Shown here one piece after another: positions 41,133-53,869 of a stretch of DNA of 64,000 nucleotides. Every line of letters starts with the position of its first letter. Position 1 is the stretch's first letter. Under the pieces are notes generated by a model. That model did not search any database and was not told the DNA's origin. It saw nothing but the letters and a program-made list of their open reading frames with translations. The stretch lies in assembly GCF_014897585.1 (NCBI RefSeq), contig NZ_JABUXW010000010.1, positions 1 through 64,000 of the forward strand. Reading direction: 5' to 3'. This DNA comes from Brachybacterium tyrofermentans (GTDB taxonomy: Bacteria; Actinomycetota; Actinomycetes; Actinomycetales; Dermabacteraceae). Made by a program: the position numbers and the translations under genes.

Positions 41133-41372
41133 ATGGCGCCGCGATTCGTCCCGTTGTCCGATGTCGCCGAGATGCTCTCCATCTCCGCATCGCAGGCATA
41201 CGCCCTGGTCCGTTCCGGGGAACTGCGGGCCATCAAGGTCGGCGGGCGAGGGCAGTGGCGGGTCGAGGTCACGGAGATCGAGTCCTACATCGAGCGCAGC
41301 TATGCCGCAACCGCGTCGATCCTGGCCCACGAGCGTGAGCTCGACCGTCAGAAGCACGACCAGAAGCACTGA
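41133..41372 (+). CDS. Helix-turn-helix protein, excisionase/AlpA-like family
   Basis: The 79-residue protein has the MerR-like HTH pattern L-S-D-V-A-E-M-L-S-I-S, A-Y-A-L-V-R-S-G-E-L and wing I-K-V-G-G-R-G-Q-W-R-V. It is a chromosomal member of a family widespread in Micrococcales, probably a transcription regulator rather than a phage factor. ATG 41133 follows GGAAAGG. A fragment of a close relative lies at 10207-10320 on the island, beside the IS. Confidence 0.88.
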   Translation: MAPRFVPLSDVAEMLSISASQAYALVRSGELRAIKVGGRGQWRVEVTEIESYIERSYAATASILAHERELDRQKHDQKH

Positions 41373-41433
41373 CCCAGCGGCCCGACACCCAGCGGCACGA
41401 CGGCTCGGGTCCGATCAGACCCCCGGGGACCGA

Positions 41434-41979
41434 TCAGCGTGCAGTGATCGCCAGCAATGATGCGGTGGCCACGGTGACGCGCGACGACCCGGGCACCGTC
41501 CCTCGTTCACCGGTGGGCAAGGACTGCACGTCCAGCGCATCCGCGCCGACCGCTGCGATCCGGCCGGTGATCCCGCCCGCCGTGGTCTCCAGACGCACCA
41601 CGCTGCGATCCCTGGCGATCTCGCGGAGCACGGATCCCAGACCGAGAGGTGACCTCAGGGTCTCCTCGGCCGGTCGCGCCCGAGTGGGCAGCCCCTGGAC
41701 GAGGGCTATCGCCGGCAGGGGCACCACGGCTCGCTGACGGGCACCTGCCTCGCGCATCGAGAGCCAGCCCTCCCCCACTTCCTCGACGGTCCCCTCGAGG
41801 CGCAGTGCGGCACCCAGGTGGAGCGTGAGCGAGTGGGCTCCTGCGCCTCGGAGGCGGTCCGCGAGCGAGAGCTGTGCCCGCTCGGCGCGCGCCAGGTCTT
41901 CGGAGACTGCACGCATCTCCTCCCGTTCCTGATGGGCGAAACGACCCTCGAGGTCGTCGAAGATCCGCTCGAATCGCAT
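41434..41979 (-). CDS. Conserved hypothetical protein
   Basis: The 181-residue protein begins with a charged helix (E-R-I-F-D-D-L-E-G-R-F) and continues with short SH3-like or Sm-like beta repeats (V-E-E-V-G-E-G-W-L-S and G-R-I-A-A-V-G-A-D-A-L-D-V). It is convergent with the HTH gene. Similar actinobacterial proteins are sometimes labelled Fis-family regulators without support. No DNA-binding motif is visible. The 299 bases after its start (41980-42278) hold no convincing gene. Confidence 0.7.
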   Translation of the reverse strand: MRFERIFDDLEGRFAHQEREEMRAVSEDLARAERAQLSLADRLRGAGAHSLTLHLGAALRLEGTVEEVGEGWLSMREAGARQRAVVPLPAIALVQGLPTRARPAEETLRSPLGLGSVLREIARDRSVVRLETTAGGITGRIAAVGADALDVQSLPTGERGTVPGSSRVTVATASLLAITAR

Positions 41980-42278
41980 GCCGACACCCTATTCCGCCCC
42001 GCACGGGTGATGGCGGCTCATGGAGAACTCCGACAGAAGCGCGCGGGCGGCCAAGCAACCGGACGACCAGGAGTCCGCGTTCCGGGGCACGGGCGAGTGC
42101 CGGCCGGAGCGGATGTCCCGGACCATTCCTCCCCAGTGCCGCGCCATCCACACGGTGACCAGCAAGCCTTGCACTGTGCCCCATGACACACTAACTTGGC
42201 GTCACGACACACGAAGCACATCAAACTGCATCAAACGACATGGTCTGCAGTGCGAAGAGTGCCCACCGGGAGGAACCC

Positions 42279-43280
42279 ATGGACGACGACGCACCTGAAC
42301 CGGCACAGCCGGCGACAGCTCTGGCGGGTGCGCTGCTCTCCGGGGCGGCCGCCCTGGCGATGGCGGGCGCGGCGCACACGCTGCGCCCTCCGGTGTCACA
42401 TGTGCTCGGCGAAGATGTCCTGATCGCCTGGGTCCTCGTCGCCTGCGCGGCTATCGGCGTGCTGTTCTGCGTGTACCTGACGGTGATCTGGGGGCTCGCC
42501 GCCGCGGTCATGGCCGCAGGGCCCGCCAGCCGTCTCGGAGCCGCACTGTTCATCGCGCTGCGTGTCCTCGCGCCTCGGGTCGCGCGGCGCGTGGTCGTCA
42601 GCACCGCACTTGCCGCGACAGCGACCGGACTCGCCCTGGCTCCCGCCACAGCGGCGGATCGCTCGCTCGGCGCCGACGCCGTGTCCCCGATCCCTGCTGC
42701 CGTGTCCTCCGAACTCACCCCGTCGGACAGCTCCGAGCCCGGCACCGGTGCCGAGGCCGAAACCGATACCGATACCGAAGCAGGCACCGGGGCCGACGAC
42801 CCCTCCTCGACCGCTGCGTCTGATGGCCAGGGGACGGAGCCGGGCCCACTGCCCGCGCTGGGATGGGGCGGCGAGGACCAGGGTGAGGTGCCCTCCGAGC
42901 CGGAGGGCGACGGCGCAGAGGATTCGGGAGCCGCAGCCCCCGAGAGCTCAGAGAACGAGGCCGGCGAGTCCGCACCGTCGTCCACGACCGACGCCGACCC
43001 TCGTCTGCCTGTCCAGCCTTCCCCTCCCGGACATGACTCTTCCCCTGCGCCTGCGCAGTCCGCGCCGGCCCCGAGCACCGTGGTGGTGCAGTCCGGCGAC
43101 ACCCTGTGGAGCATCACGGACGACCTCCTCGGTCCGGTCCCGGACTCGCCGTCCGAGATCGCTGCGGTGTGGCCCCTCCTCCATGAGTCCAATCTCGACG
43201 TGATCGGCACAGACCCAGATCTTCTCGAACCCGGGCAGGAGCTTCTCGTGCCCGCACCCCTTTCCTCCCAGGAGCAGTGA
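42279..43280 (+). CDS. LysM domain membrane protein
   Basis: The 333-residue protein has membrane segments at about 18-36, 50-75 and a hydrophobic stretch near 110-125, then a long acidic Pro/Ser/Thr/Glu linker (about 140-265), and a C-terminal LysM domain (V-V-V-Q-S-G-D-T-L-W-S-I then W-P-L-L-H-E-S-N) that binds peptidoglycan outside the membrane. ATG 42279 follows GGGAGG and is chosen over 42240. It overlaps the next gene by one base (TGATG). Confidence 0.88.
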   Translation: MDDDAPEPAQPATALAGALLSGAAALAMAGAAHTLRPPVSHVLGEDVLIAWVLVACAAIGVLFCVYLTVIWGLAAAVMAAGPASRLGAALFIALRVLAPRVARRVVVSTALAATATGLALAPATAADRSLGADAVSPIPAAVSSELTPSDSSEPGTGAEAETDTDTEAGTGADDPSSTAASDGQGTEPGPLPALGWGGEDQGEVPSEPEGDGAEDSGAAAPESSENEAGESAPSSTTDADPRLPVQPSPPGHDSSPAPAQSAPAPSTVVVQSGDTLWSITDDLLGPVPDSPSEIAAVWPLLHESNLDVIGTDPDLLEPGQELLVPAPLSSQEQ

Positions 43281-43681
43281 TGACGACGACCGACCAGCAC
43301 CCGAATGCCACACCCGATACGTCTGAACGCCTCGAACTCAGCGATCCCCGAGTGGTCGAGCGGATGGTCGAGCCTGTCGCTCGTCGAGCCGTGGAGATCG
43401 TGCGCGACATGCGCCCGGAGAACGCCCTGACCCGGATAGTGACTCCGGAGGTGGAGAAGCTGCTGTCCCGACGGGCCGCGCTGACGCGTCGGCTTCGGGC
43501 TGCCACCGGCTACGCCCCGCCAACGCGCCTGGAGGTCAGCGGAGTGCGCACGTGCATCGTGAACGAGCACACCGTCGAAGCGAGCTGCGTGCTACGCGAA
43601 CCGGAGCGGGCGCGGTTCCTCGCGATGCGGTGGGAGCTGCGGCACTCGGGATGGCGGGTCACCGTCCTCGAGATGGGCTGA
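43280..43681 (+). CDS. Rv3235 family protein
   Basis: The 133-residue protein matches the Rv3235-type family found close to secA in Actinobacteria: a helical region around residues 25-75 and a C-terminal beta unit (E-A-S-C-V-L, R-A-R-F-L-A-M-R-W-E, W-R-V-T-V-L-E). Function unknown, possibly linked to secretion through its position. ATG 43280 shares one base with the LysM stop. Confidence 0.8.
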   Translation: MTTTDQHPNATPDTSERLELSDPRVVERMVEPVARRAVEIVRDMRPENALTRIVTPEVEKLLSRRAALTRRLRAATGYAPPTRLEVSGVRTCIVNEHTVEASCVLREPERARFLAMRWELRHSGWRVTVLEMG

Positions 43682-43823
43682 CGTACGGCGCGGCCGGGCT
43701 ATCCGGCGCGGGTCGCTACCGCTCTGGGGCGCTGCCGCTCCGGGTCACTAAAGCTCCGGCGAGGTCCCGCCCGCACGTCGGTACAGCGCGTCCATCAGCG
43801 CTGCTCGCCGCTCCCCCGAGGAC

Positions 43824-43886
43824 GACGAAGGGCCGGGACGGTTTCTGTCCGCGATGAGCGGACGGGAGCCGTCCCTGCCCTTCGTC
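43824..43886. terminator. Long bidirectional hairpin between Rv3235-like gene and secA
   Basis: Arms 43824-43841 (GACGAAGGGCCGGGACGG) and 43869-43886 are 18 bases with one mismatch. The 27-base loop holds a second small hairpin (GTCCGC/GCGGAC). It lies 43 bases beyond the secA stop and 142 beyond the other gene, a strong terminator candidate for both. Confidence 0.85.
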
Positions 43887-43928
43887 ATCAGGGTCTCAGC
43901 GGTTCAGCCGCCTCGCCCCGACATCGCC

Positions 43929-46955
<3,027 letters not shown>

Positions 46956-47093
46956 TCGTGCTCCCGAAGTTCTGTGGATTCGTCCTTGCGGACAGTTGAT
47001 GCCTGACCCATCGTAAGGGTCACCGCCTGGAGAGGTGACTCCCCGCGCATTTCTTCACGTCCCCGACGGGGTCCGAGCGGCGCGGGGACGCGG

Positions 47094-48437
47094 TCAGACG
47101 CCGACTCCTCGCGTCGCGCACACAGCGGCCAGCTCCGTGGAGAGAGCCCCGGTCCCTGGCCCGGTGCGCACCTCGATCCGGTCCAGGCCCTGCCAGATCA
47201 CGGCACGTTCCAGCTCTCCGAGCAGCGCCTCGACCACCGCGCCGTCCGCGGGGCGCTGCCGGGACGGCAGGTGGGGCAGCTCCTCGCGGAAGGTGCCGCG
47301 CACCTCGAGCACCCCGCGCGCACGATCGGCCTTGAGGTCGACCCGGGCGGGGAAGACGTCGCCGAGCAGGAACAGCAGGGCGTAGTAGCCGGTGGCGCGC
47401 TGGGCGGCCGGCGTATAGATGCCGATGCGGTACTCGACGTCGAAGAGGCGCGAGAGACGGGGGCGATGGAACACGATCGGGTCGAAAGGGCTGACCAGCG
47501 CGGCGGTTCGCAGCGGGGACGGCGAGGGCGCGTCCCGATGCAGCATCATCTCCCGCGGCCCAGCCGGGTGGTCCACGAGGACCGGCGTGATGACGTCCTC
47601 CGCCAGGAGCTGGTCGACGGCGGTGCGGGCATCCCGGACGCTGATGCGGAAGTAGTCGGCGAGCGAGCTGACCTCCGCGATGCCCAAGGATTTCGCGGCC
47701 AGTCCCATCAGGGCGAGGATCGAGGCGTCTCGGTCGTGCGACTCGGCGTCGACCGTGCCGGCCCGACCGTCCTGCGACTCGAGCGCACCGCCTTCCGGTC
47801 CGACGCCTCTGTCGACCAGCCAGGAGCCGGGATCCTCCGCCGGGACGTAGAGCCGTTCGAACTGGGAGCTGCGGCCCACGCAGTCCAGGCCGCCCGCGCG
47901 GAACAGGTACTCGACCGCCCACTGGCTGGAGGTGCGCCGCCATCCCCAGCCCTCGCCCCGCTCGGTGTCTCCCAGGTGCCGGGAGACGGCGGAGGCGCTT
48001 GACGGGCCGAGCTCCTCGAGTGCTCCGTAGATGCGGGAGAACAGCTGCGGTGTGGAGGCCGCTGCCTCCCGGACCTCTCCCCAGTCCTTCGTGGCGGCGG
48101 CGCGGCGGCGGAAGTCGAGCAGGGAGTGCACCTCGTGGCTGGCGAAGGTGGCTTCATGGGCCAGTGCCTCTCGCACCAGTCGGGATGGGCCCGGCCGTGA
48201 GTGCCGGTCCAGCACCGCGGTGTCCCAGCTGCCCGATCGGGTGAAGACGGGCAGGTGGTGGGCGCGCTCGAAGATGTTCACCGAGTCGATCTGGAGCAGA
48301 TGGGTGCGTTCCACCGTGGCCTGGAGCGACCGCCTGCTGACCGCACGCGACGGGATCTCGGTGCGGCGTGAGCGCCCCATCCCCTGTGCACGCAGCGCGA
48401 TGCGTCGTGCCGTGGTCCAGCTCAGTGCGGTGCTCAT
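47094..48437 (-). CDS. YcaQ-like DNA glycosylase/winged-helix family protein
   Basis: The 447-residue protein belongs to the HTH_42 (YcaQ/AlkX) family of winged-helix DNA glycosylases that unhook interstrand crosslinks. Family stretches seen are L-Q-I-D-S-V-N-I-F-E-R-A-H near residue 48, H-E-A-T-F-A-S-H-E near 93, L-V-S-P-F-D-P-I-V-F-H-R-P-R and Y-R-I-G-I-Y-T-P-A. The family Q-x-Q/Q-x-D catalytic segment corresponds to L-L-Q-I-D. ATG 48437 follows GAGAG. It lies between secA and hpf, both on the same strand. Confidence 0.85.
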   Translation of the reverse strand: MSTALSWTTARRIALRAQGMGRSRRTEIPSRAVSRRSLQATVERTHLLQIDSVNIFERAHHLPVFTRSGSWDTAVLDRHSRPGPSRLVREALAHEATFASHEVHSLLDFRRRAAATKDWGEVREAAASTPQLFSRIYGALEELGPSSASAVSRHLGDTERGEGWGWRRTSSQWAVEYLFRAGGLDCVGRSSQFERLYVPAEDPGSWLVDRGVGPEGGALESQDGRAGTVDAESHDRDASILALMGLAAKSLGIAEVSSLADYFRISVRDARTAVDQLLAEDVITPVLVDHPAGPREMMLHRDAPSPSPLRTAALVSPFDPIVFHRPRLSRLFDVEYRIGIYTPAAQRATGYYALLFLLGDVFPARVDLKADRARGVLEVRGTFREELPHLPSRQRPADGAVVEALLGELERAVIWQGLDRIEVRTGPGTGALSTELAAVCATRGVGV

Positions 48438-48475
48438 CAGAAGTTCTCTCCAGCATGGGGTCGGGCGACAGACGT

Positions 48476-48517
48476 GATCCGGGTGGGTGAACGCCTCGGC
48501 GTGCACCCACCCGGATC
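48476..48517 (-). terminator. Hairpin terminator downstream of hpf
   Basis: Perfect 14-bp arms GATCCGGGTGGGTG (48476-48489) and CACCCACCCGGATC (48504-48517), 14-base loop. It lies 11 bases past the hpf stop in the minus-strand direction and separates it from the YcaQ-like gene. Confidence 0.85.
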
Positions 48518-48528
48518 CGTCGAACCTG

Positions 48529-49221
48529 TCAGGACGTCGGAAGCTCGGCGTCGAGCTCGATCACGCCGTAGTTCCATCCCTTGCGGCGGTAGACCACCTT
48601 GGGGTGTCCGGACTCGGCGTCGACGAAGAGGAAGAAGTCATGCCCGACGAGCTCCATCTGATAGAGAGCGTCGTCGATGGACATGGGCTTCGCGGAGTGC
48701 TTCTTCTCGCGGATCACGACGGGGCTGCCGGCCTGAGCGAGATCCTGCTCGGTCACCACCGGCTCCTCGGCCGTCTCCGCGGCTCGAGAGTTCTGGGAGG
48801 TCTGCGCATCGTCGGGCTCCGACGGGGTCTCCGGGAGCGTGGCGGGCAGATCCTGGTCGGCGGGCAAGGTGCGCACGCTGTCACCGGATGCCTGATGGGA
48901 ACGGCCACGACCGCGATGGCGGTCCTTGCGGCGGTCCCGTGCGCGGCGCAGACGCTCGAGCAGCTTCCCGTAGGCGATGTCCAGGGCACCGTAGAGGTCA
49001 TCCGCACGAGCTTCCGAGCGGACGATGGACCCGTTGTCGTGCACGGTGAGCTCCACGCGATCGCTGAGCTCCGCCTGCCTGGGGTTCTTCTCCTGCGAGA
49101 TCTCCACATCCACCCTCAGCGCCGCCGGCGCGAGCTGGGTGACCTTGTCGAGCTTGTCCTCGAGGTGACGACGGAATCGGTCCGGGACGTCCATATGACG
49201 TCCGACGACATTGATCTCCAT
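48529..49221 (-). CDS. hpf: Long-form ribosome hibernation promoting factor
   Basis: The 230-residue protein binds 30S subunits and makes 100S dimers in resting cells. The N-terminal S30AE domain (M-E-I-N-V-V-G-R-H to about residue 105), a disordered charged linker and the C-terminal dimerisation domain (D-D-A-L-Y-Q-M-E-L-V-G-H-D-F-F-L-F) are all present, typical of the long form. ATG 49221 follows GGAGGAG. The 164 bases before it contain the promoter region. Confidence 0.96.
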   Translation of the reverse strand: MEINVVGRHMDVPDRFRRHLEDKLDKVTQLAPAALRVDVEISQEKNPRQAELSDRVELTVHDNGSIVRSEARADDLYGALDIAYGKLLERLRRARDRRKDRHRGRGRSHQASGDSVRTLPADQDLPATLPETPSEPDDAQTSQNSRAAETAEEPVVTEQDLAQAGSPVVIREKKHSAKPMSIDDALYQMELVGHDFFLFVDAESGHPKVVYRRKGWNYGVIELDAELPTS

Positions 49222-49385
49222 GAGGTGTTCTCCTCCTATCCGGGTGCGGCCGCTCTGAGCCCGGCCGCAGTGGCTCGTCGACTGGGGTGCGCACCTCCTG
49301 ATCAGAGGAAGACTCGGCGGAGTGTGCCGAGTCACATCAGCATGCCATGTTTTGCTCAACGTTTCCTGGCCGTTCGTCTCTCAGG

Positions 49386-50261
49386 TCAGAAGATTTCTCC
49401 CTGCTCCCGCACCGGGAGTCGGGCCGAGGCGACGACCGCGGCGCCCAGCACGGTCATCCCCGCCCCGGTGAGCGCCTCATGCATCCCCCGCAGAGTCGAT
49501 CCTGTGGTGACGACGTCATCGACGATGATCACCGCGCTCCGCTCCTGGCCGGCTCGCCGTGCGGCGTGGCCCGCCAGGCGAATCTGCCGGGTCCGACGCT
49601 GCCTGGACCCCTGCCCCTCCTGCGCGGTGGTCGGCGTGGAGCGCAGCAGCAGCGGGCGTCCGGCACCGGTGCGCGCGAGCTCTCTTACCAGCTCGGCTGT
49701 GTGGTCCTCCCCTCTGCGGAGCCGGGCGCCGAGTCGGGAGGGCACCGGGACCAGCGCTGGGCAGGTCTGCTCCGCATCGGCGGCGAGGCGCGCAATCACG
49801 GGCGCGAGAGCTCGTGCCAGGGGAGCTCCGAGGTGCAGCATGCCGCCGTTCTTCCACGCGAGCACGAGACGCTGCAGGGGTCCGGAGTATTCCCCCAGCG
49901 CCAGCACCGGGAGGATGGGCGTGTGGTCCACCCCGGCGGGGAGGAGCACTCCGCCGTGCTGCTCCGCATGCACCCGGGCCGCGGTGAGGTGCTGCAGCGC
50001 ATCGCAGCAGGACTCGACTCGGATCGCGGGCGCGGCGAGCAGCCCGGCGCAGCGGCGGCAGAGCCACGTGCCCTCCTCCCCGCAGGGACAATGGCGCGGG
50101 GTCACCAGCGAGCAGGTCTGTGCGGCGATCTCCCGGATCAGGGGCAGCGGGTTCCAGGTGGTGCTGCTCGAACCGCCCTCGGTGCCCGCGCCTGCAGGGT
50201 CAGCCCCGCCAGTGACGCCGATCGTGCCGTCAGGGGCCGTCGTGGTGATCGCATGGTCCAT
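49386..50261 (-). CDS. comF: ComF family phosphoribosyltransferase-like protein
   Basis: The 291-residue protein has an N-terminal zinc-binding segment (C-P-C-G-E-E-G then C-R-R-C near residues 58-72) and a type I PRTase domain with the PRPP loop V-I-I-V-D-D-V-V-T-T-G-S-T. ComF helps DNA uptake in competent bacteria; its role in actinobacteria is uncertain. Gene order with hpf and lpqB matches mycobacteria. Confidence 0.93.
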   Translation of the reverse strand: MDHAITTTAPDGTIGVTGGADPAGAGTEGGSSSTTWNPLPLIREIAAQTCSLVTPRHCPCGEEGTWLCRRCAGLLAAPAIRVESCCDALQHLTAARVHAEQHGGVLLPAGVDHTPILPVLALGEYSGPLQRLVLAWKNGGMLHLGAPLARALAPVIARLAADAEQTCPALVPVPSRLGARLRRGEDHTAELVRELARTGAGRPLLLRSTPTTAQEGQGSRQRRTRQIRLAGHAARRAGQERSAVIIVDDVVTTGSTLRGMHEALTGAGMTVLGAAVVASARLPVREQGEIF

Positions 50262-50292
50262 GGGGTGATTCCAGCACCGTCACGCGCCCTCG

Positions 50293-50312
50293 GCGGGGCC
50301 GAGCGGCCCCGC
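50293..50312 (-). terminator. Hairpin downstream of lpqB
   Basis: GCGGGGCC (50293-50300) and GGCCCCGC (50305-50312) form a perfect 8-bp GC stem with a 4-base loop, in the 107-base gap between lpqB and comF. Confidence 0.55.
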
Positions 50313-50368
50313 TGTGGACCGAGGGATGGTGTGGAGGAACGGTCCAGGACGGACCGGCCCAGGACGCC

Positions 50369-52072
50369 TCAGTAGAACCAGGGGTCGTGCGCGTCGAGAT
50401 CGACGGTGACCCAGCCGCTGCCATCGCTGCGCTGGAGTGATCCATCGGCGGCCCCGATCCAGATCGTCTCGCCGATGACCGTCCCGGCGATGCGATCCGT
50501 GTCCGCACGCAGCGCCGGCAGCGGCTCCCGCCCGGCCTCGAAGTCGACCAGCTGGCCGCGGAGCTCGTCGGTCCCCGGGTCCGAGCCGAGCATGATCACC
50601 GCCGTCTCGTCGTACCAGCTGGCCTGGGTCTCCTCCGACAGGAAGGTCCGTACCTGGACCGGTTCGGTGAGCGAGGTCGGAGCACCATGCTCGTCACGCA
50701 CCACCGCGCACAGGTCGAGCCGAGTCCCGGCGGCATCGGCGGACAGCACGAGCATGCGGGTCGCATCGGCCGCGATGTCCAGCGCCCGCACCTCCCGGCC
50801 GACGAGCCAGGGGGCATCGACCTTGGCGTCGTCCGCCGGCCCCCGCCCCGCGAGAGCGAGCAGCACGCCGGCACTGCGTACGGTCGAGGTCCAGACGTAA
50901 CCGGCATCGTCGATCCGGGGCGGGACGAAGAGCCCTCCCGTGGCGGCCTCACGCAGCGGCACGGACCCGTCCGTCGAGGCGATCAGCACCTTCGAGGCGC
51001 CGTCGACGAGCGCAGCGGCCAGCACCCCGTCCTGGGCGATCACCGGGGAGGTGAGCGGGAGGTCCGCGAGGTCCGGGACCAGCTGGTCGGCCGGCGCGTC
51101 CGTCGTGGGATCGGCGAGCAGGATCACGCCGGTCGGGCCGGCGGCGATGGCACGATGCCCCGGCAGCGCCCGTTCGATCGCGTCCTCGTCCTCCGGGGCG
51201 TACTCCTGGCCGTCCCGCACCAGGCGGATGCCCGAGAGGGTCCGCATGGACCGCAGGGAGGACTCCAGCTGGGCGAGAGCCGCCGCCCGAGGCTGTGCAG
51301 CGAGGTCGAGGATCGCTTCGGGCACCGTGACCTCCGGCGTCCCGTCCGCCCCGCTGGTGACCTCTGCGTCCAGCACGCCCAGGACGTCGGGCACCTCGTT
51401 GTGGACTGCTCGTCGGAGAAAGGCCGCCGGCCCGTCGGCGAGCGCCTCGAGCACAGCCGAGGCGCCGCGCTGCAGGGAGAACCAGCGATGGTCCGGGACG
51501 AGGTGCCGGGTGCGTGCGTCGAGGAAGTAGAGCCGTGCCGGTGAGTAGAGCGTCTCGAACGCGGCCTCGGACAGGAAGATTCCGTCGGGCACCGCGCTGA
51601 TGCGCCATTGCCCATCCACCTGCGCCATCGTGAGCTCGACGTCCCGTGCGACCGGACCCGACAGCAGGCTGCGCGTGCCGCCCCCGTCGACGAGTGCGAG
51701 CACCTGGAGGACGAGGACCATCTCCGACGTGCCGGCGTCCTTCACCTGCAGCTCCTGGCTGCTCGAATAGATCGTGATGCCGGCGGTCGGGTTCCAGGCT
51801 CCGCTCAGCTCCTCCGTGAGATAGGAGCGGGCCACGCCGAAATTCTCCTCGGACCCGACCCCGGCCTGCACGAACCCGGAGACGACCTGCTCCGCGGTGG
51901 CATCCTCCGGAGGCGGGAGCGCCTGCACATAGGGCGCGCCGGGCTGTGCGCGGCCTGCCAGCGGGCGGCTGTCGATGGGGGACGTGGTGGGGATGCGCGC
52001 GCACGCGGCACCGAGTCCGAGCACGGTGGCCGCTCCGGCGGCGCGCAGCACGGTTCGACGGTCGGGACTCAT
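50369..52072 (-). CDS. lpqB: Lipoprotein LpqB
   Basis: LpqB is an extracytoplasmic lipoprotein that interacts with the MtrB sensor. The 567-residue protein has a signal peptide with R-R-T-V-L and lipobox ending at Cys24, a GerMN domain (about 130-230) and a C-terminal beta-propeller-like half. It overlaps mtrB by 4 bases (ATGA). The mtrA-mtrB-lpqB order is conserved through Actinobacteria. Confidence 0.95.
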   Translation of the reverse strand: MSPDRRTVLRAAGAATVLGLGAACARIPTTSPIDSRPLAGRAQPGAPYVQALPPPEDATAEQVVSGFVQAGVGSEENFGVARSYLTEELSGAWNPTAGITIYSSSQELQVKDAGTSEMVLVLQVLALVDGGGTRSLLSGPVARDVELTMAQVDGQWRISAVPDGIFLSEAAFETLYSPARLYFLDARTRHLVPDHRWFSLQRGASAVLEALADGPAAFLRRAVHNEVPDVLGVLDAEVTSGADGTPEVTVPEAILDLAAQPRAAALAQLESSLRSMRTLSGIRLVRDGQEYAPEDEDAIERALPGHRAIAAGPTGVILLADPTTDAPADQLVPDLADLPLTSPVIAQDGVLAAALVDGASKVLIASTDGSVPLREAATGGLFVPPRIDDAGYVWTSTVRSAGVLLALAGRGPADDAKVDAPWLVGREVRALDIAADATRMLVLSADAAGTRLDLCAVVRDEHGAPTSLTEPVQVRTFLSEETQASWYDETAVIMLGSDPGTDELRGQLVDFEAGREPLPALRADTDRIAGTVIGETIWIGAADGSLQRSDGSGWVTVDLDAHDPWFY

Positions 52073-53853
52073 CGGCTGCCTCCGATCATCGGCGGTTCCT
52101 GGTCGCGGGTGGAGCTCGGATCTGAACCCTGGCCGGAACCGGCATCGGCCTCCGCCTCCGGATCGGCCGACGTGCCCGAGAGATCCGGGAGCAGGCCCGG
52201 CGCGATCGGGATCTCGCCGGTGGGCGTCACCGAATACTCCCCGACGGCGTCACGGTCGAAGCTCCGTTCCAGGCGCAGCGGCGAGCGCAGAAAAGTCCCG
52301 CCGGGGCGGCGCGGCACGGTCAGCCGGAACACCGCGCCCCGGCCTTCCTGCCCCCAGGCCTGCAGCCATCCGCCGTGCAGCCTCGCATCCTCGGCGGAGA
52401 TCGACAGCCCCAGTCCGGTGCCTCCGAGGGTGCGGGCGCGCGAGGGGTCCGCGCGCCAGAAGCGGTCGAAGACGCGCAGAGCCGCCTCCGGGGAGATCCC
52501 ATGGCCGTAGTCCTGCACCACCACGGCGAGCGCGTCCTCGTGCGAGGCGGTCTGCACCAGCACCGGCCCGTCGGCACCGTGCTCGATCGCATTGGTCAGG
52601 AGGTTCCGCAGGATCCGATCGATGCGGCGTGCATCGACCACGGCGTGCATACCGCGTCCCGACAGGTGCACGTCCAGCAGGCAGCCGCGCGCCCCGGCCA
52701 GCGGGCGCACGTCGTCGATGGCCCGCACCACGAGCGCGTCGAGATCCTCGCGGTGCGCCTCGAGCTCGACGGCGCCGGCGTCGTACCGGGAGATCTCCAG
52801 CAGGTCCGTCAGCAGGACCTCGAAGCGCTGCACCTGGGTGGAGAGCAGCTCGGAGGTCCGCTGCAGCTCCCCGGGCAGCTCGTCGCGCCGTCCGTCGAGC
52901 ACGGAGGATGCCATCCGGATGGTCGTCAGCGGTGTGCGGAGCTCATGGGACACATCGGAGACGAAGCGCTGCTGGACCCGCGAGAGCTCCGTGAGGTCGT
53001 CGACCTTCTGGGCGAGGCTGCGTGCCATGTCGTTGAAGGATTCCCCGACCCGTGCGAGCTCGTCCGCACCGGAGACTTCCACACGGCTGTCGAGGTCGCC
53101 GCCGGCGATGCGCTCCGCGGCGTGCGCGGCATGCTTGAGCGGCGTCGTGACCAGCCGGGCGACCACGATCGCGATGCCGACGATCAAGGCCAGGAGCACG
53201 CCACCTCCGCCGAGGATCACCTGCTGCACGAAGGCGAGGGTCTGCTGCTCCTCCTGGAGCGAGTAGACGAGGTAGAGGTTGTAGGACCCGACGCCGGGCA
53301 CCATCACCCGGGTGCCGACGAGGAGCGCGGGCACCGTGTTCCCTTCGAGATCCTCACGGCCGATCGATCGCCAGGAGACCGAGTCCGGGCTCGCCGCCAC
53401 GGCGGCCGCGAGCTCGTCGTCGACCTCCTCGAGCAGCGTGCGATCCGAGGAGGCCACCGGGAACACCGTCCCGGAGGTCTCCACCGGCACCAGGGCCACC
53501 TCCCGCCGGTCGCCGCCGCCCTGGCCACCTGCGGACTGCACGAAGGCGTTGACGGCATCCTGGCGCTGGGTCGTGGTCGCGCCGGACAGCTGGGTCAGGT
53601 TATCCGTGAGATCACGGCGCACCTCCACGGTCTCCTCGAGCACACGGTCCCGCCGCTGCTCGTAGAGACCGTCCGCGATCACCGAGGACAGGTAGGCGCC
53701 CACGGCGAGCATCGCGACGATCGACAGCAGGGTCGTGACCAGCACGACCCTCAGAGCGAGGGGCCAGGTGCGCGGGTCGACCGTCCGTGATCTCAGCGCC
53801 GAACCGGTCTCCTGCGTCGGCCCTCCCGCCGCATTGCTCGCCGGGCTGCTCAT
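52069..53853 (-). CDS. mtrB: MtrB sensor histidine kinase
   Basis: The 594-residue kinase has two membrane segments (about 33-53 and 211-232) around an extracytoplasmic sensor domain, a HAMP domain, HisKA with His303 in S-H-E-L-R-T-P and an HATPase domain (N-A-I-E-H-G, G-G-T-G-L-G-L-S-I). A disordered tail of about 70 residues follows. With MtrA it controls cell-wall hydrolases and osmotic and division genes. It lies 16 bases after mtrA. Confidence 0.96.
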   Translation of the reverse strand: MSSPASNAAGGPTQETGSALRSRTVDPRTWPLALRVVLVTTLLSIVAMLAVGAYLSSVIADGLYEQRRDRVLEETVEVRRDLTDNLTQLSGATTTQRQDAVNAFVQSAGGQGGGDRREVALVPVETSGTVFPVASSDRTLLEEVDDELAAAVAASPDSVSWRSIGREDLEGNTVPALLVGTRVMVPGVGSYNLYLVYSLQEEQQTLAFVQQVILGGGGVLLALIVGIAIVVARLVTTPLKHAAHAAERIAGGDLDSRVEVSGADELARVGESFNDMARSLAQKVDDLTELSRVQQRFVSDVSHELRTPLTTIRMASSVLDGRRDELPGELQRTSELLSTQVQRFEVLLTDLLEISRYDAGAVELEAHREDLDALVVRAIDDVRPLAGARGCLLDVHLSGRGMHAVVDARRIDRILRNLLTNAIEHGADGPVLVQTASHEDALAVVVQDYGHGISPEAALRVFDRFWRADPSRARTLGGTGLGLSISAEDARLHGGWLQAWGQEGRGAVFRLTVPRRPGGTFLRSPLRLERSFDRDAVGEYSVTPTGEIPIAPGLLPDLSGTSADPEAEADAGSGQGSDPSSTRDQEPPMIGGSR

Positions 53854-53869
53854 GGCCGGTCCGACCTTC